From Hymenobacter jeollabukensis (GTDB taxonomy: Bacteria > Bacteroidota > Bacteroidia > Cytophagales > Hymenobacteraceae), in the NCBI RefSeq assembly GCF_005771675.1, contig NZ_VAJM01000001.1, forward strand, positions 496,001-560,000: a stretch of DNA of 64,000 nt. Reading direction: 5' to 3'. How positions within the stretch are numbered: position 1 is the first letter of the stretch; each line of letters opens with the position of its first letter. Position numbers and translations under genes: made by a program. The notes below the pieces were generated by a model, which was given only the letters and a program-made list of their open reading frames with translations, was not told the origin of the DNA and did not search any database. Positions 57,696 to 64,000 of the stretch are shown here, piece after piece.

Positions 57696-58379
57696 ATGAA
57701 AATATTGCTCGTCGAGGACGAACCCAAGGTATCAGCCTTCATTCGGAAAGGGCTGGAAGAAGAGCATTTCGACGTGGAGGTGGCCTACGACGGCACTTTC
57801 GGCGCCCGGCTGGCCCTGGGGCACAGCTTCGATCTGATTATCCTGGACGTGATTCTGCCCGGCATGAGCGGCTTTGAGGTGCTCAAAACCATCCGGCAGC
57901 GCGACCAGGACGTGCCGGTGCTCATGCTCACCGCCCTGGGCACCACCACCGACAAGCTGGAGGGCTTCAACGCCGGGGCCGACGATTACCTGGTCAAGCC
58001 CTTCGACTTTCCGGAGCTGCTGGCCCGGGTGCGGGCCCTCACCCGCCGCCGCGGGGGGCACGGCGTGAAGGGCGCCACCCTGACGTTGGCCGACCTCACG
58101 CTGGACACGGCCGCCAAAACCGTGACCCGGGCCGGGCAGCCGCTCAAGCTGACGGCCCGCGAGTTTGCCCTGCTGGAGCTGCTGCTGCGCAACCAGGGCC
58201 GCGTGCTCAGCCGGGCCGAAATAGCCGAGCACAGCTGGGAAGACTCCTTCGACGCGGGCTCCAACGTCATCGACGTGTACGTGAACTACCTGCGCAACAA
58301 AGTCGACAAGCCCTTCCCCACCAAGCTGATCCACACCGTGGTAGGCATGGGCTACGTGATGCGGGAAGACGAGCGGTGA
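57696..58379 (+). CDS. OmpR/PhoB-family response regulator
   Basis: A 227-residue DNA-binding regulator from ATG 57696. Receiver domain: MKILLVEDEPKVSAFIRKGL, phospho-acceptor D51 (LIILDVILPGMSG), MLTALGTTTDKLEGFNAGAD and the conserved Lys in DDYLVKPFDF. Winged-helix domain from about 125: LTLADLTLDTAAKTVTRAGQ, LKLTAREFALLELLLRNQGR, NVIDVYVNYLRNKVD, HTVVGMGYVMRED. Its stop (CGG TGA) is supplied by the repeat that follows. It is paired with the sensor kinase at 58465; the CTAAT operator at 60005 upstream of the efflux operon is the likely target. CusR/CzcR-like by context. Confidence 0.93.
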   Translation: MKILLVEDEPKVSAFIRKGLEEEHFDVEVAYDGTFGARLALGHSFDLIILDVILPGMSGFEVLKTIRQRDQDVPVLMLTALGTTTDKLEGFNAGADDYLVKPFDFPELLARVRALTRRRGGHGVKGATLTLADLTLDTAAKTVTRAGQPLKLTAREFALLELLLRNQGRVLSRAEIAEHSWEDSFDAGSNVIDVYVNYLRNKVDKPFPTKLIHTVVGMGYVMREDER

Positions 58380-58463
58380 AATGGTGAGATAGTGAAATAG
58401 TGAGTGCCGTTCTGACCTCCTGTTTACCTGCACATCAAACTCACCATTTCACTATTTCACCAC
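58376..58463. repeat. GGTGAAATGGTGA-family inverted-repeat element between regulator and kinase
   Basis: Left arm GGTGAAATGGTGAGATAGTG... (58376-58405), right arm CTCACCATTTCACTATTTCA... (58440-58463). It overlaps the regulator stop and ends 1 base before the kinase ATG, interrupting the two-component operon. Confidence 0.92.
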
Positions 58464-58464
58464 A

Positions 58465-59838
58465 ATGACCATTCGTAACCGCCTGACGCTGCTGTTCGTG
58501 GGCCTGGTGGGCGTTATTCTGCTCGGGGCGCTGTCGGCTACGCTCATCATCCACGCCGACTACACCCACGAGCAGTTTAATGACCGCCTGCGCGACCGGG
58601 CCGACGTGACGGGCTACATCTTTCTGGAGCGCGACGAGATGCGGGCCGCCGCGTTTCGGGATTTTCAGCGCCGCTTTATGCAGACGCTGCCCAACGAGAT
58701 TCTGCAGGTCTACGACTCGAAGATGGAGCCGACGTTCATCGAGGAAGACGAGCGAATCAAGGTATCGGATGAGCTGCTGGCGCGCATCGTGGCCGAAAAG
58801 GAGGTGTTCTTCAACATGGGGCGGCGGCAGGCCGTGGGCATTTTCTACCGCGACAACCAGGGCGAGTTTGTCATCGTGGCGGCGGCCCAGAACGCCTCCG
58901 GGCAGGACCGCACCGAGTACATGACCTTCTCGCTGGCGGCCGTGTTCGTCATCAGTCTGCTGCTGACTTACGTGGCCGGGCGCGTGTTTGCGGGCCGGGC
59001 CCTCACCCCCATTGCCGACATCAACGACCAGGTGGAGCGCATTACGGCCCGCGACCTGCACCTGCGCCTCGACGAAGGCCAGAACGAGAAGCCCGACGAA
59101 ATTTCGCGCCTGGCCCGCACCTTCAACCGCATGCTGCAGCGGCTGGAGGACTCGTTCGAGGGCCAGGGCACCTTCGTGCGCAATGCCTCCCACGAGCTGC
59201 GCACCCCACTCACGGCCACCATCGGCGAATTGCAGGTGCTGCTGGCCCGCGAGCGGGACGCCCCCGCCTATCGCGAAGCCCTGGGCTCGGTGCTGGCGGA
59301 GCTGCAGCAGTTCCGGGTGCTGGTCAACAACCTGCTGGAACTGGCCCAGGACGACTCCGCGCTGCCCCAGGCCGAGGAAATCCGCCTCGACGAGCTGGTG
59401 TGGGAAGTGCGCGACGGACTGCCGGCCGAGCAACGGCGCCGGGTGCAGGTGCAGCTGGGTGAGCTGCCCGACGACGCCGACCAGCTGGTGGTGCGCGGCA
59501 GCCGCTCCCTGCTGCTGCGGGCGGTGAGCAACCTGGTGGAAAATGCCCTGAAATACTCCCCCGACGAGCAGCCGGTGGAGCTCCGCCTTGAATACCAAGC
59601 CCCGCGCATCCTGCGCCTGCGCGTACTCGACCGGGGCATCGGCATTGCCGAAAAGGATTTTGCCCGGCTGTTTCAGCCTTTCTTCCGCGGCGACAACTCG
59701 CGCCAGGTGGTGGGCCACGGCGTGGGGCTGCCGCTGGCGCTGAACATCATCGGGCGGCACGGCGGGCAGCTAACGCTCCGGCCCCGCCCGGACGGCGGCA
59801 CGGTGGCCGAGGTGGTATTTGAGCCGGCGGCGGGCTAG
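58465..59838 (+). CDS. HAMP-containing sensor histidine kinase
   Basis: A 457-residue kinase. Transmembrane helix 1 (LFVGLVGVILLGALSATLII, about 10-29), a periplasmic domain (30-150), helix 2 (LAAVFVISLLLTYVAGRVFA, about 156-175), HAMP (RALTPIADINDQVERITARD), HisKA with H243 in NASHELRTPLTATIGELQVL, and HATPase_c: N-box SNLVENALKYSPDEQP, G1 DRGIGIA, F-box LFQPFFRG, G2 GHGVGLPLALNIIGRHGGQL. The first acidic periplasmic residues could bind metal (CusS/CzcS-like). Classical two-component partner of the regulator upstream. Confidence 0.93.
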   Translation: MTIRNRLTLLFVGLVGVILLGALSATLIIHADYTHEQFNDRLRDRADVTGYIFLERDEMRAAAFRDFQRRFMQTLPNEILQVYDSKMEPTFIEEDERIKVSDELLARIVAEKEVFFNMGRRQAVGIFYRDNQGEFVIVAAAQNASGQDRTEYMTFSLAAVFVISLLLTYVAGRVFAGRALTPIADINDQVERITARDLHLRLDEGQNEKPDEISRLARTFNRMLQRLEDSFEGQGTFVRNASHELRTPLTATIGELQVLLARERDAPAYREALGSVLAELQQFRVLVNNLLELAQDDSALPQAEEIRLDELVWEVRDGLPAEQRRRVQVQLGELPDDADQLVVRGSRSLLLRAVSNLVENALKYSPDEQPVELRLEYQAPRILRLRVLDRGIGIAEKDFARLFQPFFRGDNSRQVVGHGVGLPLALNIIGRHGGQLTLRPRPDGGTVAEVVFEPAAG

Positions 59839-60004
59839 CGCCGAATTGGCCTCAGAGGGGCGGTATGCCACGGCTGATTCGGCCAAGCCACGCGTCTGTT
59901 GTTTGCACCGCGCCGCTTACTTTCTAAAAAAAGCTGACTCTGGAGCGTTTCAAAAAAGCCCTTTAACAGCCTAAAAACCGACTTTTCCAGAAAAAAAAGC
60001 CGTT

Positions 60005-60060
60005 CTAATCTGTTTCTAATCCACCTCTAATTCTCGCCTAATACCCCCACGGTACACTTG
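60005..60060 (+). promoter_or_regulatory. Operator/promoter of the efflux operon: four CTAAT sites at 11-bp spacing
   Basis: CTAAT begins at 60005, 60016, 60027 and 60038, exactly 11 bases apart, then TACACTTG (60053-60060), a near-consensus -7 element, and the TolC-family ATG at 60084. The 11-bp direct-repeat geometry is that of OmpR-family operators overlapping the -33 region, as expected for activation by the adjacent response regulator. 59839-60004 shows no further feature. Confidence 0.8.
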
Positions 60061-60083
60061 CATTGTCAACTCACCAGACGACA

Positions 60084-61388
60084 ATGTTCCGCGCCCCTCT
60101 TCGCTTTCTTTCCCTGGCCGCCGGCCTGCTGCTGACGGCTGCCGCCGCCCGCGCCGCAGCGCCCGTCCAGGCTACCGCTGCCGATACCCTCCGCCTCGAC
60201 CTGAGCCAGGCCGAACGCCAGTTTACCGACAACAATTTCGCCCTGCTGGCCCAGCGCTACAACGTGTCGGCCGCCGAGGCGCAGATCCTGCAGGCCCGGC
60301 TGTGGGACAACCCGACGGTCAGCGTCGAGCAGAACACCTACAACCCGCAGACGCGCCGGTATTTCGACGTTACCAAGCAGGGCAACACCATCGTGCAGGT
60401 GCAGCAGCTGTTCGCCATTGCGGGCCGCCGCAAAGCCGCCGCGGCCGTGGCCCAGCAGAACGCGCTGGCCGAGCAGTACAACCTGCAGGACCTCTTGCGT
60501 ACGCTGCGCTTTCAGCTGCGCACCACCTTCTACGACCTGTACTTCAAGCAACGCTCCCTGAGCGTGTACGACCGGCAGATCAGCGAATTCCGGCGCACCA
60601 TCGGCCTCTACGAGCAGCAGCTGCAGAAGGGCAACATCGCGCTGAAGGACGTGGTGCGCCTGAAAGCCTTCCTCTTCGACCTGGAAACCGAGCGGCAGAC
60701 CCTGCTGCGCGACATGGCCCAGGACCAGGCCGACCTGCACGTGCTGCTGCGCGACGAAACCAGCTCTTACCTGGTTCCCCAGGCCTCGGTGGCCGCCCTG
60801 CGGGCCCTCTCGCTGGGCCAGGCCCCGGCCGAAACCGCCCTGGCCGACTCGGCCCAGACCTACCGCGCCGACGTGAAGGCCCGCATGGCCCAGGTGCAGC
60901 AGCAGCAGGCCAACCTACGCCTGCAGCACGCCCTGGCCACCCCCGACCTGGCCGTGGGCTACGTGTACGACCGCGCCGGCAACTACATCCAGAACTACAA
61001 CGCGCTGACCCTGGGCATTGCGGTGCCCATCTTCAACCGCAACCAGGGCAACATCCGCACGGCCAAGGCGCAGATGGAGGGCAGCCGGGCCCAACTCTCG
61101 CAGCAGCAGCTGCAGGTACGCCAGGACGTGTTTCAGGCTTACACCCTGGCCCAGCAGGCCGAGCAGCTCTCGGCCAACACCGACCGCAACACCGCCGACT
61201 TCGACAAGCTCATCGACGGCATCGAGCGCAGCTACGCCCAGCGCAACATCACCATCGTGGAATTCCTCGACTTCTACGAGAGCTACAAGGAAAACCTGCT
61301 CCAGCGCAATGAGCGCAGCAACAACCGCATCCGCGCCTACGAGCAGCTCAACTACGCCGTCGGCCGCCCGGTGCTGACGCCCCAGTAG
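60084..61388 (+). CDS. TolC-family outer-membrane efflux protein (CzcC/CusC-type)
   Basis: A 434-residue protein from ATG 60084: signal peptide MFRAPLRFLSLAAGLLLTAA, cleavage near ARAA. Long helical hairpin repeats follow: LDLSQAERQFTDNNFALLAQ, RYNVSAAEAQILQARLWDNP, VEQNTYNPQTRRYFDVTKQG, and a second repeat GNIRTAKAQMEGSRAQLSQQ then NITIVEFLDFYESYKENLLQ. This is the CzcC/OEP pattern. It forms the outer-membrane duct for the RND pump encoded downstream. The start is preceded directly by the CTAAT operator/promoter. Confidence 0.92.
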   Translation: MFRAPLRFLSLAAGLLLTAAAARAAAPVQATAADTLRLDLSQAERQFTDNNFALLAQRYNVSAAEAQILQARLWDNPTVSVEQNTYNPQTRRYFDVTKQGNTIVQVQQLFAIAGRRKAAAAVAQQNALAEQYNLQDLLRTLRFQLRTTFYDLYFKQRSLSVYDRQISEFRRTIGLYEQQLQKGNIALKDVVRLKAFLFDLETERQTLLRDMAQDQADLHVLLRDETSSYLVPQASVAALRALSLGQAPAETALADSAQTYRADVKARMAQVQQQQANLRLQHALATPDLAVGYVYDRAGNYIQNYNALTLGIAVPIFNRNQGNIRTAKAQMEGSRAQLSQQQLQVRQDVFQAYTLAQQAEQLSANTDRNTADFDKLIDGIERSYAQRNITIVEFLDFYESYKENLLQRNERSNNRIRAYEQLNYAVGRPVLTPQ

Positions 61389-61405
61389 AACATCATCTTA
61401 CAGAA

Positions 61406-61510
61406 CGTCAGGTCGAGCTTGTCGAGGCATCTCGCGTGCTCACTTTCAGATAGTAACCTAGTGATTGGACTTACTATCCGGCGAGATGTCTCGACAAGCT
61501 CGACATGACG
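61406..61510. repeat. Intergenic inverted-repeat element, CGTCAGGTCGAGC family
   Basis: Left arm CGTCAGGTCGAGCTTGTCGA... (61406-61435), right arm GCGAGATGTCTCGACAAGCT... ending GACATGACG (61481-61510). Spacer TCAGATAGTAACC and ACTTACTATCC, shared with related elements. Between the TolC-family and adaptor genes. Confidence 0.92.
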
Positions 61511-61599
61511 ACCTGGGGTGAGCCGCTTGCTCCCGCCAACCCCGAACACCTTCCGTCTTTCAACCTCAAGCGCCTGCCGCGCTCCTCACCAATACCGCC

Positions 61600-62706
61600 A
61601 TGCTTCGCGTTTCCCGCTCCCTTACCGCTCTGCTGTTTCCGCTGGCCGCCGCGGGCCTGCTGAGCAGCTGCACCGATTCCGACGCCAACCCGGCCGCCGA
61701 AGAAACCCAGCCCTTCGCCCTGTCCGACACGATGATGAAGGAAATCAAGCTCGACACGGTGCACGCCGAGGCGGTGCGCAACGAGCTGACCCTGTCGGGC
61801 CAGATTGCCACCAACGGCGACAAGACCGTACAGGTATTCCCGCTGGTGGGCGGCGTGGTCGAGCAGCTCAACGTGGAGCTGGGCGACCATGTGCAAAAGG
61901 GCCAGGTGCTGGCCGTTATCCGCTCGGGCGAAATAGCGGACCTGCAGAACCAGAGCAGCACCGCCGGCACCGACCTCGACATTGCCCGCAAAAACCTGGC
62001 GGTGGCCGAGGACCAGTTCCAATCTGGCCTGGCCTCGGAGCGTGACGTGGTGCTGGCCCGCAAGGAGCTGCAGAAAGCCCAGAGCAACGTGGGCAAGTCG
62101 CGCAAGCAGCTGAGCATCTACGGCGTATCGGCCGACGGCACCTACACCCTGCGGGCCCCAATTTCGGGCTTCATCACGGAGAAGAACGCCACCGACCACA
62201 TGCAGTTCAACGCCGACAACGTGCAGAACCTATTCACCGTGTCGAACCTCGACGACGTGTGGATTATGGCCAACGTGTTCGAGTCGGACATCTCGAAGGT
62301 GAAGGAGGGCTACCAGGCCGACGTGACCACGCTGGCCTACCCCGACAAGCACTTCCAGGGCCGCATCGACAAGGTATTCAACGTGCTCGACCCGCAGGCC
62401 AAGGTGATGAAAGTGCGGGTGCGCCTGGCCAACCCCGGCTACCTGCTCAAGCCCGAAATGTACGCCCGCATCAACGTGCTCAACACCGAGGACGCCAAGA
62501 TGCTGGCCGTGCCCGCCGAGGCCGTCATCTTCGACAAGGACCGCAACTACGTGATGGTCTACCGCGACCGGAAGCACGTGGACACCCGCGAGGTGAAAAT
62601 CGACAAGACCGTGGGCGACGTGAGCTACGTGGCCTCCGGTCTGAAGGACGGCGACGTCATCATCGCCAAAAACCAGCTGCTCGTGTACGACGAGCTTAAT
62701 GACTAG
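61600..62706 (+). CDS. RND efflux periplasmic adaptor lipoprotein (CzcB/CusB-type)
   Basis: A 368-residue membrane-fusion protein with lipobox GLLSSC (acyl Cys at about 25). Beta-barrel/lipoyl parts: LTLSGQIATNGDKTVQVFPL, VGGVVEQLNVELGDHVQKGQ (biotinyl-lipoyl-like), an alpha-hairpin (about 125-175: DLDIARKNLAVAEDQFQSGL), GTYTLRAPISGFITEKNATD, and the membrane-proximal domain MLAVPAEAVIFDKDRNYVMV. Bridges the TolC-family protein and the RND pump of the same operon. Confidence 0.93.
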   Translation: MLRVSRSLTALLFPLAAAGLLSSCTDSDANPAAEETQPFALSDTMMKEIKLDTVHAEAVRNELTLSGQIATNGDKTVQVFPLVGGVVEQLNVELGDHVQKGQVLAVIRSGEIADLQNQSSTAGTDLDIARKNLAVAEDQFQSGLASERDVVLARKELQKAQSNVGKSRKQLSIYGVSADGTYTLRAPISGFITEKNATDHMQFNADNVQNLFTVSNLDDVWIMANVFESDISKVKEGYQADVTTLAYPDKHFQGRIDKVFNVLDPQAKVMKVRVRLANPGYLLKPEMYARINVLNTEDAKMLAVPAEAVIFDKDRNYVMVYRDRKHVDTREVKIDKTVGDVSYVASGLKDGDVIIAKNQLLVYDELND

Positions 62707-62707
62707 G

Positions 62708-62865
62708 GAGCTGCAAGCTTCAGGCTACAAGCGGCAAGTTTTTCTGCGCCGCGGCGGCCTGACCGGCCAATTCCTACTGCCTCACCGTTGCCGGCTCTGC
62801 TGGCAGCCAGCCCCCCCTTTGCCTATTCTCATTGCTTGAAGCTTGCCGCTTAAAGCTTGCAGCTC
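62708..62865. repeat. Inverted-repeat element, AAGCTTGC family
   Basis: Left arm GAGCTGCAAGCTTCAGGCTA... (62708-62738), right arm CTTGAAGCTTGCCGCTTAAA... (62835-62865). The core AAGCTTGC/GCAAGCTT recurs within each arm. It starts 1 base after the adaptor stop and ends 6 bases before the next ATG. Confidence 0.9.
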
Positions 62866-62871
62866 AACAAA

Positions 62872-64000
62872 ATGAACAAGTTCATCCAGGGCATCATTGC
62901 CTTTTCGCTTAAAAACCGCGGGTTCGTCTTCCTGATGACGGCGGTGGCCATCGTGGCCGGGGTGGTGAGCTACCGGAATACGCCCATCGAAGCGTTTCCG
63001 GACGTCACCAACACCGAAATTACCATCATCACCCAGTGGCCCGGCCGCTCGGCGGAGGAGATTGAGAAGTTCGTGACGGCGCCGATTGAAATTGCGCTGA
63101 ACCCGGTGCAGAAGAAGACCTCGGTGCGCAGCACCTCGCTCTTCGGCCTGTCGGTGGTGAAGGTGATTTTCGACGACGGCGTGGAGGATTTCTTCGCCCG
63201 GCAGCAGGTGAATAACCTGCTGGCCGACGTGGATTTGCCCGACGGCATCGACCCGGAGGTGCAGCCGCCCTACGGCCCGACGGGCGAAATCTACCGCTAC
63301 ACCATCGAGAGCAAGGGCAAGACGGTGCGCGAGCTGAAAACCATCCAGGACTGGGTGATTGAGCGCAACCTGAAAGCCGTGCCCGGCGTGGCCGATGTGA
63401 ACAGCTTCGGCGGCGAGGTGAAGGACTACGAAATCAGCGTGGACCCCACCAAGCTGCAGACCTTCGGCATCACCCCGCTCGACGTGTACAACGCCGTGCA
63501 GCGCAGCAACATCAACGTGGGCGGTGACGTCATCAACGAGGGCCAGCAGAACTTCGTGGTGCGCGGCATCGGGCTGCTGAACAACATCAACGACATCAAC
63601 AACACGGTCATCAAGAACGTGAACGGGGCCCCGATTCTGATCAAGAACGTGGCTTCGGTGCAGGAGTCGGCGCTGCCGCGCCTGGGTAAAGTCGGGCGCG
63701 GGCTGGAGGACGACAAGGTGGAGGGCATCGTGGTGATGCGCAAGGGGGAAAACCCCTCGGAGGTCATTGCCCGCCTGCAGGACAAGGTGCAGGAGCTGAA
63801 CGAGAAGATCCTGCCCCCGGGCGTACAGATCAAGACCTTCTACGACCGGCAGCAGCTCATCGACTTCTCGACGGAGACGGTGATTCACAACCTGCTCGAA
63901 GGCATCGTGCTCGTCACGGTTATCGTGTTCCTGTTCATGGCCGACTGGCGCACCACCGTCATCGTGTCGGTGATTATCCCGCTGGCTTTGCTCTTCGCCT
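62872..64000 (+). CDS. CusA/CzcA-family heavy-metal RND efflux pump (3' end outside window)
   Basis: The first 376 codons of an RND inner-membrane pump: MNKFIQGIIAFSLKNRGFVF is the first helix; AIVAGVVSYRNTPIEAFPDV, TNTEITIITQWPGRSAEEIE, KFVTAPIEIALNPVQKKTSV are conserved CzcA/CusA porter-domain sequences; VYNAVQRSNINVGGDVINEG follows, and the second helix region (NLLEGIVLVTVIVFLFMADW) begins near the edge. These match heavy-metal efflux (HME) rather than drug (HAE) RND proteins. With the TolC-family and adaptor genes it completes a tripartite pump, probably for Cu/Ag or Co/Zn/Cd. The metal cannot be read from this part. Confidence 0.92.
   Translation, partial: MNKFIQGIIAFSLKNRGFVFLMTAVAIVAGVVSYRNTPIEAFPDVTNTEITIITQWPGRSAEEIEKFVTAPIEIALNPVQKKTSVRSTSLFGLSVVKVIFDDGVEDFFARQQVNNLLADVDLPDGIDPEVQPPYGPTGEIYRYTIESKGKTVRELKTIQDWVIERNLKAVPGVADVNSFGGEVKDYEISVDPTKLQTFGITPLDVYNAVQRSNINVGGDVINEGQQNFVVRGIGLLNNINDINNTVIKNVNGAPILIKNVASVQESALPRLGKVGRGLEDDKVEGIVVMRKGENPSEVIARLQDKVQELNEKILPPGVQIKTFYDRQQLIDFSTETVIHNLLEGIVLVTVIVFLFMADWRTTVIVSVIIPLALLFA

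Noticed and set aside
1-64000. tRNA, rRNA or prophage genes
   Set aside because: Intergenic gaps were scanned by eye for T-loop (GGTTCGANTCC-like) and rRNA motifs and phage-type genes; none was recognised. A small tRNA could be missed without a search tool.

Overview
The window is a G+C-rich chromosomal segment of a gliding-lineage Bacteroidota, most likely Hymenobacter or a close relative in the Cytophagales. The evidence is gliding genes (gldA, gldF, gldG, gldC), a secreted metalloprotease with a type IX secretion (T9SS) sorting domain, Bacteroidota promoters of the form TTG-N21-TAnnTTTG, and very G+C-rich coding sequence. No tRNA, 16S/23S rRNA, CRISPR array or prophage was seen.

Layout. 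1-9721: a co-oriented surface-glycan operon: the end of an SDR oxidoreductase, a sugar cytidylyltransferase, a PseG-PseH fusion, PseI, a hexapeptide acyltransferase, a PIG-L deacetylase, a GT-B-like protein, a polysaccharide deacetylase and a flippase. Together these suggest synthesis, modification and export of a pseudaminic-acid-type glycan. 9737-10009: a tandem array of degenerate 21-bp units. 10042-17866: a CPBP protease, an APC amino-acid permease under a SAM-I riboswitch, an outer-membrane barrel, a fasciclin lipoprotein, an alpha/beta-hydrolase-fold protein lacking its nucleophile, and an EcsC protein. 17881-25833: a second, looser glycan cluster (GT-C-like membrane protein, Gfo/Idh/MocA dehydrogenase, DegT aminotransferase, GT2), an M48 protease, a lipoprotein and ftsE. 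25936-32013: a small conserved protein, fructose-6-phosphate aldolase, the SRP RNA gene, a barrel protein, guaA and a periplasmic-binding-like protein. 32160-40774: a possible OmpR-type promoter with a terminated leader, DUF1361, dgt, hemL, a membrane protein, dcd, a small periplasmic protein, gldC and dnaN.

40871-45518 is the accessory zone. It holds a second 21-bp array, a receiver-like gene and a truncated duplicate of it flanking a T9SS metalloprotease, an AT-rich foreign-looking gene, an IS4/Tn5-type transposase remnant, and a 45-bp inverted repeat copied from the 3' end of gldG. 45510-49108 holds gldG, gldF and gldA (the gliding ABC transporter). 49129-57601 holds SDR proteins, a GIN-domain lipoprotein, mlaE/mlaF, a DinB/YfiT-like protein, a bifunctional nuclease, etfA/etfB and a TPR protein. 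57696-64000 holds a two-component system followed by a TolC/adaptor/RND efflux operon (CzcCBA/CusCBA type) preceded by four 11-bp-phased CTAAT half-sites.

The most striking feature is noncoding. Nearly every intergenic gap carries an inverted-repeat element from one of several unrelated sequence families: GGTGAAATGGTGA-type, AATTATGAAT-type, CGTCATnCTGAGC-type, CGTCATTGCGAGC-type, GGAGGGGACG-type, AAGCTTGC-type and others. These elements abut stop and start codons and in several genes supply the stop codon or the last residues of the protein. Together with the two 21-bp arrays (two helical turns per unit, 13 units each) they form the best candidate here for an undescribed genomic system.
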